Origin: Siphonodentalium dalli
Taxonomy: Eukaryota; Mollusca; Scaphopoda; Gadilida; Siphonodentaliidae
Assembly: GCA_032622095.1 (NCBI GenBank)
Contig: CP136066.1
Span: 105,669,319 to 105,733,318, forward strand
Length of the DNA: 64,000 bases
Direction of reading: 5' to 3'
The notes below the pieces were generated by a model. It worked only from the letters and a program-made list of their open reading frames with translations. It did no database searches and had not been told where the DNA came from. Below are positions 56,901 to 64,000 of this stretch, piece by piece. The position numbers and the translations under genes were made by a program. Position 1 is the stretch's first letter. Each line of letters opens with the position of its first letter.

Positions 56901-59900
56901 AACTGAAGTGGAATCAGAGTCCAAAACACATCTATGTAGCACTGAGGTCTGTGTTTTCTTGTAGAGATACCCAAGCAGGTTATAAACTGTTTCACACTCC
57001 AAGGAAAACTGAATAAAGCCACTTTAAATGTGATGATTACCTATCAAATAATAAGTTATCGTGATGTCATCTGCCTGCTAGATGATTCAATGGTCATTCA
57101 CCGTCGTTGTACTTGCATAGGTAGAATCAGTGCTGAACAATTTTGTCTCTGAATTTGAAGTATTAAGGCTGTTTCTGGATAAAATAATAATCTTCCATCT
57201 GAGAACATTAAGGGCATTCTATTCATTCTTGCCAAAATGGAAATCCCGTTCAGATCCAGGAGGTAATGTCTTGATATACTGTTCGCATATTCGGAGTGAA
57301 ACCATTCAACATCATGGGAAGTTTGTGTGTTGAAATATCATCATCATTTCTGAGAGAATAAAATGTTGCTGACCAAAATGTCCCCCGATTAAGGTGGCAG
57401 GTTTAAAGAATTTATGGTTGATAAAGGACAATAAATCAGCCATAAATGACTCCGACTGAACTCAAAATCGCAGGTATGCAGGTCCCATGCTGGTTAACAA
57501 AAATAACTTAACCAAAACTGTAGGCTGATTAAAAATTCAAATATTCTGTGTCTGTGAACACTTTATGGAATATTTCAAAATTACTATTCCGAAGATTATT
57601 GAGTGAGATTATTGTGGAATATGCAATTGAAACATATATGGATTTTGTTCAATTAACTTCCGGTCACAATCCCATAACTACTACAAATGAATGACCCATG
57701 TTTTTGCTTCCCGAGTTATCTGGTTCGATCGTTCTAGTCGCCTAGAGTTAGAATTTCACACCTTTGCCATTCTCTGTTAGATTAGCCTACTCTCAGCTTA
57801 AATTAAACAATGAAAATTTCTCGCCGAATCTAGCGAAATAAAGATTCAAACAAGAAATATTGTTCATGGATTGGAGCGATTTTATTTGCCAAGAGGTGTG
57901 AATTCGGGTTATAAAACAGAGTACTTACATATGAGTGAGTTTTCTGTAAAAGAAGCATACACATGCCACTCTACTGAAACTCCTCTTGGTAATCCAGGCA
58001 CCACTACATATTCCACCAGAGGGCTCGTCTTATTAGCAGAATCATCAGATACCGACTGAAAAATAAGATGCTGGATGATTTATTTATTTATTTATATGCA
58101 ACGTCGCTTTCAGCAGCCAGGGATAAATAACGACGTTGCAAGTTTTATTGGTGGAGCGAAAGTCTGTGCACTAATGCAAATTTAGCAGTGATTTCATTGG
58201 CTGGAAGAATGATCCCATTGTGCCCAGCTGACCATCGGCGAGTAACTGGCAACTCCCCCACATAGCGATATGGGACACAAAGTAGGTGATGACTCCACCG
58301 GGAATTGAAACCATATTCTGACAGCATTTTTGTTCACACTAATTTGGATATCGTGCATACTTACAGTGTTGAATTGGCTGTTTTCAAATAATATTTTTGT
58401 TGTCAAATCATAATGTACTGAACTTGCATTGCATATTCATGCACTGATGTTGGACATTAATCCATGACTATAATAGTGTCTTTCATGTCGCATGACAACC
58501 ATAATGTAAATCATATAATTACTAGCAGATATATTCTACCAATTAGCGACTGAGCCGGTCATTTGCTGCTTATAAATTGTGACGCAATCTTTTGTTGACA
58601 CTAACTTGGATATCAGTGCAAACTTTCAGTGTTTAAAAAAGCTATTTTCAAACTATGTTTTTGTTGTCTAATCATGAGGCACTGAACTTGCGATTTGCAC
58701 TCTGATGTTGGGAATTCATCGACATTTATAAACAATGTCTTTCATTAAAATTTTCAAATTCAAAGACAAGAAAATGTGATGACCAGCATAAGCATACGGT
58801 GTAAAATCAATTTGAGTATGTATTTGAGCGGACAAATTGTCACCTACAGTAATGCTCTAAAATATCGACTCCTTAACCACAGCAGAATTATTGGTAATTT
58901 TTCAGGATTTTCTCAATGAGAGCTTTCCGATGAATGGCAACAAGCCATATTTCCGACTAAATCCTGAAAACTTACCCATAATTATGCTGTGGTTAAGTAG
59001 TTGATTATTTAGGGCATTACTGTAGCAAGTCTATGCTCCTCCTACTATGGCTGGCTGTGGAATCGTCCATTCACTAGTTTCTTACCGATTGGTCGTTGAC
59101 TGCTTGCATCCACTGATTTTCAGCCACTTTTATTGATGATGAATCAGTGACGTAACATGTACAGGTGACAATACTATTCAAGCTGCTACTAGGAAGCATA
59201 GCAGTAAGGACACGCTCAGCGTGTCTGATTGAGAGACAAGCCTCAGGTAGTATCCCACCATCAATGATCTTCATACTACCAGCAATTAGAGGAATCTGAC
59301 CAGCGATGTATACTTTATGGTCAAACTGGAAAGGAAAGTATATATTGTATTCAAGCTTGAGTTTAGTGTGCCTGTTATTTGCAGAATGAGGTCCCCAGAG
59401 GGTGAATTTAGTGATGCTATCCCACATAGCAGGCTAGCATCACCAAATTCACCCTCTTGGGACCTCATTCTGCATGGCCTCATCTGCTACATGGGAGACA
59501 TAGACTCAGTTTGAGGTTGCCAAATGGTGAATATTGTGATGTACACCCATTGGGAACCTCGATTATGCAATGTGTCGTCTGCCAATTTGAGGATATAGAG
59601 AAACTATTATATTAAAATTAAAAACAGAAATAGAATCCATGTGAAGAAGTTTCTATAGAAATTTGATAATAAAGAAACTTTCCAGAGAAGATGAGGCCTG
59701 AGCAGAATAAGATTATTGATTTAAATTAGCCAACCCTGCTATTGATTGAGATTTTGCATGCTGCAACCGGCACATGACCACATACACTGATGACGTTTTG
59801 CAGAGTTGGGAAATCTGGATTGTTATTTATAGTAACCGATATCAACAATATTAATATTGGCTGAACAACATCGCAGCTTTGAGTTTTTGCTTGAGATTTC

Positions 59901-62900
59901 CAAAAATTGACCCATGCAAACCATTTTATGCAAAATTTAAGAACTTTTCAAGGATAGTGGTTGATTTTTAAGTACTTTTAAAGGAAGAAATCTATTTAAC
60001 ACGTTGAGTGCCGGAACCCTATAGTGTAACATTCCAGGGTGCCAACTTTATATTATGTATTAAATAGGTAGATAGCACCATATAACCACCCTTAAACCCC
60101 AAAACTGGGCATGTATCAGCTTGGATCACACAAAAACATGACATAAACGCACTACGAGATAACTCGTAGTCGGCACAGAGCAATGCCATCTCATGGTATT
60201 TTGGCTGGGTATCTCGTATCCACACTTTACCACATTTTTCTCATGAGTACTTCATCAGATGATCATGTTCGATATTGTAAATAATAAACATGTGCCCTGC
60301 ACTAGTTCTGGCAACAACATAACTCGTTGTCACAGCCAGGAAATATCGTATCCCACATTCCAGTTTTAGATGGCTGGCGCTGGGTGCCGACTATGAGTTA
60401 TCTCGTACCTAAATTTTGACATATACAATCTTACATGTGTGATCCTGCTACTTCAAATTTGATGTCTACTATTCAAATACATGAACTAACTCGTTATTCT
60501 TAAGTGCAGAATGTTAGGGCTTTAGTGGATCTTATCATAAAATGCAAATTCAGATTGCACAATGGAGTTATAGGGGCCAATGCGTCAGTATAACCATATT
60601 TCGGCCCAAATTAGGTTCCTTTATTACACTGATGCAGTGGCACCATTCACATTACACATATATTTGAGCTTCCTAAGATGGTTGAAATCATTATTACATG
60701 GGGAACTCAATTTCTTAAATTTCTACAGCAGATTATCTAGACCCCATATAAAGTACGAGATAACTCGTAGTGGCACCCTGGAATATAGTGTAGTGCGAGA
60801 TAACTCGTAGCCGGCACTCAACGTGTTAAGCACTTTTAAAGTAGTGGGTCGAAATTTGAGCACTTTACATTTCGTGTACAAACCCTGATTACACCCTCAA
60901 GTTACACCCTGATAAAAGTTGTAAATGCTATAGGCTGGCCTCTGCATTACAGCCTTCCAAAAAAAATAATAATATTTTTCCTACCTACCTACCCACATAG
61001 CAAAATGTGGCTAGCATGACTGCAAACATAACTATTTTGTGTTATAGTGGGTTAATCATACCTTGACTGCTTGGCTGTATGGGCCAATGTTAGCAGGAGC
61101 CCAGTGAGATATCCCCTGTACATGCATACACTCCCTGGGTGGGATATCACCCTCATGGATAGCAGCACATGCATCGATTACCAGCGGAACATTAGAGGGA
61201 AGTGCTGCTTGGACACATATCCTGAAAACGGAGATAAAATACATTGGGAAATGGCCTTGAATAGTAACTATGTTTCCACCTTTCATCAAAATTAATATGA
61301 GCCATATTTCCAAGCCTTGAAATAGTGTGCCTGTCATTTGCAGAATGAGGTCGCCAGAGGGTGAATTTAGTGATGCTTTGCCCCATACACCTCAGACATT
61401 CTTATGTAGAATGGTACCCAGAAATAGAAAATCAACATGGGAATTTCTCCATCTCCGGGTGACACCTACCTCAGCCACAACCCGGACTAATATACAAATT
61501 ATTTAATGGATATGCATGGTCTACCAACATATATAGGCATATGAATGAGTATATTTTGTTCCTTGTGTAATCCCAGTGACAACATTACCATACATACATT
61601 TTAGTCATGGAAAAATAAGGTTTCACCACATGCTGTTTATGTTGTATACATGTTTTCCATTCAGGAGATAAAGAGTCTGTTGACTTGGATGAAAACAGTT
61701 TGTGAATGAGCCGATAGCAACTTGCTACTTCAAATTTATTTGCCCATCAGTGGACGATGCTGGTGAATCGAAAGCTACAGTAATGCCCTAATGAGAATTT
61801 TCTAACCGAAGAGTAAAAACAACCATTTGTTTTCTCTCTCATTATCTACATAACACAGCTCAAAGTTAACCAATTTAGGCTCAAGCATCCACATGGATGT
61901 TTTCCATAACAAATGTACCGTAATATAAACAAACACCACTTAAAACAATTTGTGGTTAAGGAGTCGATTATTTAGGGCATTACTGTAAAGTTAGCAGCTT
62001 GCAACCTATCAGAATGCATGTTTTAAAGCGACAAATATTTAACTAGAATTACAATAAAATAAAACTGATTTCACCTTCCATTCATGGAGCTACCCGGTGA
62101 ATATAGTCGGATGGGAAAATGACCATATGTCGTATTAAGAAAGTGGGAAAATGTCTGGCGATGGGGAAAAGTTTGTTTTGTCCTTTTAGAGTGGGTGGGG
62201 AAATGTCCGGTAGGGAATTCTGCTGAATATGTTATGGAGGATAAGACATATCAACCATGCTGGCACACCTACCTCATAGGTGGGTTGATTTTGAAGTATG
62301 ATTTGTAAGCAGTATTGATCACACCGAAGTCCGCCAAATCATTAACATAGAGATGAACAGCAATCAAATCTTCCATTCTCAGTTCACCGGACTGATGAAG
62401 CTTCTCTGAAAAAGTTTATGTATTTGAAGTCAATTTCTTCTCCCAAAAATCATTAGTTAACAGGATTACATTTTAGAAGGGTCAAATGAACTTAGGGTAC
62501 TTTGTCTGACTATAAAGTACAATAATTTTAGCAATACAACTGCCAGTCTCATGCATAACAATATATTCAGATAAATAATAGGTTGACCAAGGGTGAAAGA
62601 AAGTTTTACAACTTTTATAAGACATCATCGCTTCAAATAAATAATAGGTTGACCAAGGGTGAAAGACAGTCTTACCATTTTTTATAAGAATCATCGCTTG
62701 CATATCTTTTATGACAAACTTTTGTGTGACTGATGTCTAAACAAATCATAACAGAAAAAGAAATGTACTTGCAAAGAGATCTCCCAAATAAAAATATTTT
62801 TTTGGCAAAATGGGATCTTTTTTTTTTGTATTTGGCGAAAGACAGCACAACTCGAGACAAAATTCACTATTCTTTTGCACTGATGCTTGGATATTATTAC

Positions 62901-64000
62901 GAAAACTTTTCATTCTGGTTACTGTTATTATATTACCTTTAAGTGAATCCATAAGGTTCGCTGTTACATCTGAAATGCTCTCATCTTCACCACACAGACG
63001 TGCCAGACCAGATATCCATAACACGTTTTCTGTTTTGTGAGCCATAGCCGATAATTTATCTGGAAAATTATTTTATCAAAATCCATTTTTGGTCTTCTTT
63101 TAGGTAGCAATACACAATTTCCAGCAATTTTGACCAACTTGGGAGGGCATACTGTACTTCAATCTATGCTGAGCCATTATCTTTGGCATAGGCCCAATCA
63201 AGCATTTTTAATTTTCCACAGTAATTTTAGGTGTAAAGAAATGTGTGTACATGTACTTTGGTTTGTTTGTACCACTTGTCAATGAGTTATGCCCGTTGGT
63301 TTGCAAAAACAATACATCCAATTTACCCATTTTTTTAACTTATATTTAAAGTTTTCAACAGACCATGACAGAGCGAATGTCACAAAATAAGCTTCTTCTA
63401 CCTGATAGAGCTATGATAGACCTGAGAAATATTTGAAATAGAAAAAAACTTATCATAGCAATTTCCAAATATTGTATACCAAGTGCAGATGACAATATTC
63501 AGGGGAGAGAAATTGGGATATTTTCCTACAACCAAACAGAGTTGGTCTGCACTGAATCATGTTACGCATCCAAATTTTCCACTTTTTTGTAAAATAATTA
63601 AACAATAAAACAAGCAATATCATTCAACAGAGAATACACGGGCAGTAATGCTCCCCCCTCCCCCACCCAATCCCCAGATACTGATATTTCTATTTTTCAG
63701 CCCTCATACAACCCGTGAAATTGTATACAGCTCCCTTATTAACTTTTCAATAATGAAGATGTTAATATAAGCAAGTGTGACAAGAGAAATTATGGGAAAA
63801 TATCTTGCACTTCTTGCCTGCGTCTTGGCTTTAAAAAGCCCATGTATCCTTTTTAAGTCAAAATGACAATCTATATTTAGAACAAAACTATTTCAGTTAT
63901 ATCATATGCTCACATGATTCAACAGGACCTAATGCAGGATGGATAGTGCGTGGGTCCTGAGGTTCCTCATTGACTAAATCAATGCCCAGATCTCTGTGTA
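53871..64000 (-). CDS. dph6: Diphthine--ammonia ligase (DPH6), RidA-fused C-terminal half, partial
   Basis: DPH6 catalyses the last, ATP-dependent amidation of diphthine to diphthamide on elongation factor 2, in the cytosol. Only the part after the N-terminal ATPase is inside the window; the 5' end lies beyond 64000. Minus-strand exons (5' to 3'): 64000-63914 (partial), 63059-62937, 62405-62273, 61221-61062, 59325-59086, 58055-57929, 55301-55203, 54491-54327, 53977-53871. All junctions are GT-AG and in phase, giving about 413 residues. RidA-like domain 1 begins KLSAMAHKTENVLWISGL and ends VPLVIDACAAI. Domain 2 begins SHWAPANIGPYSQAVK and continues KVYIAGQIPLI. Then follow VVPGLPRGVSVEWHVYA, LLRIFYRRD and CFSLIPV, all typical of the long DPH6 form in fungi and many invertebrates; human DPH6 lacks them. 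Role of the RidA-like domains is not settled. Confidence 0.88.
54327..54491 (-). CDS. dph6: DPH6 penultimate exon
   Basis: Acceptor TTACTTCCAG at 54492-54501, donor GGGAAG|GTATGA at 54326. 165 bases, phase 1 to phase 1. Encodes LTDDAVDVSAKEVASCYIEC and later EWRSVPLLRIFYRRDKLTHN. Without splicing at 54326 the frame would run to a stop at 54247-54249. Confidence 0.82.
54502..55202. other. DPH6 intron with exact 46 bp triplication at its 5' end
   Basis: AT-rich intron. Its donor-proximal end is the tandem repeat described separately; the rest shows nothing recognisable. Confidence 0.5.
55073..55210. repeat. Three identical 46 bp repeats copying an exon end and its donor
   Basis: 55073-55118, 55119-55164 and 55165-55210 are identical. 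On the minus strand each unit holds the exon 3' end CAGAGTTG, the donor GTGGGTATAT and about 30 intron bases. The first two bases of overlap with unique exon sequence start at 55211. Exact identity implies recent origin. Confidence 0.95.
55203..55301 (-). CDS. dph6: DPH6 internal exon before the penultimate one
   Basis: Acceptor CTTCTTTGTAG at 55302-55312. Donor GAGTTG|GTGGGT at 55202 was chosen because it alone gives phase 1 out, matching the next exon; the alternative GTATAT four bases on breaks the frame. Encodes SDSISYPGEKFKVEISYTYT and PKSSQVFGSRGRV. Joins in phase to the exon ending at 57929. Less conserved region, so the call rests on splice sites and frame. Confidence 0.72.
55302..57928. 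other. DPH6 intron, 2.6 kb
   Basis: 55335-55445 is a foldback (CATATGATATTTATGAAA against TTTCATAAATATCATATG). Related inverse words recur at 55680-55700 and 55950-55975, suggesting a ~650 bp element at 55335-55990. A family B MITE follows at 56403-56783. A possible acceptor and donor flank only 17 bases at 56853-56869, not accepted as an exon. Confidence 0.5.
56403..56783. mobile_element. Family B MITE, copy 4
   Basis: AGGCCTCAAAATATGGTACT at the left and CAGCACCATATTATGAGG at the right. Left hairpin at about 56436-56505 shortened; right hairpin reduced to one arm. Core shares TGGGAGACCTAGA and ATTATGCATTGTGTC with copies near 8.3 and 59.5 kb. Confidence 0.78.
57929..58055 (-). CDS. dph6: DPH6 exon with VEWHV motif
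   Basis: Acceptor TTATTTTTCAG at 58056-58066, donor CATAT|GTAAGT at 57928. 127 bases, phase 0 to phase 1. Encodes SVSDDSANKTSPLVEYVVVP then GLPRGVSVEWHVYASFTENS. The LPR...VEW motif is characteristic of the linker after the second RidA-like domain in long DPH6 proteins. Confidence 0.88.
58056..59085. other. DPH6 intron with a ~260 bp direct duplication
   Basis: 58326-58490 and about 58590-58750 are direct repeats (ACACTAA-TTGGATATC, TTTTTGTTGTC-AATCATGA, CACTGATGTTGG). A short inverted pair GCAACGTCG / CGACGTTGC is at 58098-58139. A family A MITE ends 64 bp from the downstream exon boundary. Confidence 0.6.
58847..59022. mobile_element. Family A palindromic MITE, copy 12 (internally deleted)
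   Basis: TA-flanked, 176 bp. The first arm is missing the inner 40 bases (GGATTTTCTCAATGAGAGC), so the hairpin is asymmetric. Confidence 0.82.
59086..59325 (-). CDS. dph6: DPH6 exon, core of RidA-like domain 2
   Basis: Acceptor TTTCCTTTCCAG at 59326-59337, donor CAATCG|GTAAGA at 59085. 240 bases, phase 0 both ends. Encodes FDHKVYIAGQIPLIAGSMKI, then a helix with ACLSIRHAERVLTAML and the strand VTCTCYVTD. The order (strand, GQIPL, helix with RH..RVL, CYVTD) is the RidA/YjgF fold as found in DPH6. Confidence 0.92.
59353..59711. mobile_element. Family B MITE, copy 5, next to the RidA-2 exon
   Basis: Outer end AGTTTAGTGTGCCTGTTATT then the hairpin 59384-59472 and the family core. It stops at ATGAGGCCTGAGCAGAATA, so the second hairpin is lost. 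It begins only about 27 bp upstream of the exon boundary at 59325 (on the minus strand), inside the intron's 3' end. Confidence 0.78.
60000..60825. mobile_element. TTAA-flanked 826 bp non-autonomous element
   Basis: TTAA at 59996-59999 and 60826-60829. Terminal inverted repeat CACGTTGAGTGCCGG / CCGGCACTCAACGTG. Inside, the palindrome TACGAGATAACTCGTA or close variants occurs near 60149, 60392 (inverse), 60755 and 60797, mostly next to GGCAC. TTAA targets point to the piggyBac superfamily. No transposase frame. Confidence 0.85.
60826..61061. other. DPH6 intron remainder
   Basis: Short AT-rich piece between the TTAA element and the next exon; nothing recognised. Confidence 0.5.
61062..61221 (-). 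CDS. dph6: DPH6 exon, end of RidA-1 and start of RidA-2
   Basis: Acceptor CTCCGTTTTCAG at 61222-61233, donor GTCAAG|GTATGA at 61061. 160 bases, phase 2 to phase 0. Encodes ICVQAALPSNVPLVIDACAA, closing the first RidA-like domain, and HWAPANIGPYSQAVK, which opens the second. In RidA proteins the equivalent R-x-C-V...LP...IE segment holds an active-site Arg and Glu. Here Arg is kept (split codon with the previous exon) and Asp stands near the Glu position. Confidence 0.92.
61312..61382. mobile_element. Family B MITE fragment, copy 6
   Basis: AAATAGTGTGCCTGTCATTT then one hairpin arm (GAATGAGGTCGCCAGAGGGT) cut off after GATGCTTTG. Confidence 0.75.
61778..61985. mobile_element. Family A related element with a different core, copy 13
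   Basis: Ends are those of family A (TA-CAGTAATGCCCTAAT; GGAGTCGATTATTTAGGGCA then TTACTG-TA), but about 160 bp between them is unrelated to the palindrome. The related unoccupied sequence at 48550-48615 shows that it inserted at a TA. Confidence 0.75.
61986..62272. other. DPH6 intron remainder
   Basis: Includes the right flank shared with 48580-48640 (AGAATGCATGTTT). No gene. Confidence 0.45.
62273..62405 (-). CDS. dph6: DPH6 exon, middle of RidA-like domain 1
   Basis: Acceptor CTTTTTCAG at 62406-62414, donor CTATGAG|GTAGGT at 62272. 133 bases, phase 1 to phase 2. Encodes KLHQSGELRMEDLIAVHLYV and NDLADFGVINTAYKSYFKIN, then PPM. The helix, the strand IAVHLYVNDLADF and the Y..YF segment fit the RidA fold. 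Confidence 0.9.
62568..62699. repeat. Two 66 bp direct repeats in a DPH6 intron
   Basis: 62568-62633 and 62634-62699 share ATAAATAATAGGTTGACCAA and end in ATCATCGCTT, with a few differences near TTTTATAAG. The second copy contains a minus-strand GTAAGA donor-like word. Confidence 0.85.
62937..63059 (-). CDS. dph6: DPH6 exon, start of RidA-like domain 1
   Basis: Acceptor AATAATTTTCCAG at 63060-63072, donor TTAAAG|GTAATA at 62936. 123 bases, phase 1 to phase 1. Encodes KLSAMAHKTENVLWISGLAR and GEDESISDVTANLMDSLK. Confidence 0.88.
63060..63913. other. DPH6 intron containing repeat family G
   Basis: Most of the intron is the family G repeat, described separately. No additional exon seen. Confidence 0.5.
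63270..63710 (-). repeat. Dispersed repeat family G, copy 2
   Basis: Inverse of 44396-44830, with the same ordered words over about 430 bp and many substitutions and small indels. A C-rich run (CTCCCCCCTCCCCCACCC) lies at its right end. Confidence 0.7.
63914..64000 (-). CDS. dph6: DPH6 exon, cut by the window edge
   Basis: Donor GAATCAT|GTGAGC at 63913, phase 1 out, matching the next exon. Encodes HRDLGIDLVNEEPQDPRTIH and PALGPVES. It links the ATPase domain (outside the window) to the first RidA-like domain. Confidence 0.7.

Noticed and set aside
56745..57002. Minus-strand 85-codon frame and a 17-base microexon at 56853-56869 in DPH6
   Set aside because: The exons at 57929 and 55301 already join in phase. 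The microexon would break phase, and a 33-base version needs a poor donor (GTTTTG).

Overview
This is a window of an AT-rich, intron-rich animal nuclear genome. Two split genes can be reconstructed: a FoxN2/3-type forkhead transcription factor on the + strand and the C-terminal half of a diphthine--ammonia ligase (DPH6) fused to RidA-like domains on the - strand. The RidA-fused DPH6 is the long form, unlike the short human protein. This, together with the dense short inverted-repeat transposons and the many ACATGTA-type words, suggests a marine invertebrate, perhaps a mollusc or other lophotrochozoan. The species assignment is an inference.

Layout. 1-6.1 kb is upstream DNA built from tandem segmental duplications and hairpin transposons. 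6.12-26.01 kb holds the FoxN2/3 gene: seven coding exons, all in phase, giving 462 residues with a complete forkhead domain and the conserved C-terminal LAGIR motif. Its 11.8 kb second intron carries several transposons and some repeat-free stretches. 26-36.8 kb is intergenic, with scattered MITEs. 36.9-44.4 kb is a large block of ~160 bp repeats arranged as a giant inverted repeat. 44.4-48.9 kb holds foldback elements and degenerate copies of the last DPH6 exon. 48.9-52.8 kb is a recent insertion with ~147 bp terminal inverted repeats differing at one base. 52.8-53.87 kb is a 32 bp minisatellite that abuts the DPH6 stop codon. 53.87-64 kb is the DPH6 gene, running off the right edge. The two genes are tail to tail, about 28 kb apart, with no sign of functional linkage.

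Mobile and repeat DNA dominates. Four MITE-like groups recur: a TA-targeting palindromic family (A, 13 copies, pogo/Tc1-like ends), a family with two internal hairpins (B), a TTAA-targeting piggyBac-like double-hairpin family (C), and a separate 826 bp TTAA-flanked element.

The most unusual feature is that three tandem repeats grow out of exon edges. One copies the 3' end and splice donor of FoxN exon 2, one triplicates the 3' end and donor of a DPH6 exon, and one (the 32 bp minisatellite) resembles the DPH6 terminal coding exon. I saw no RNA genes, CRISPR arrays or intact transposase genes.
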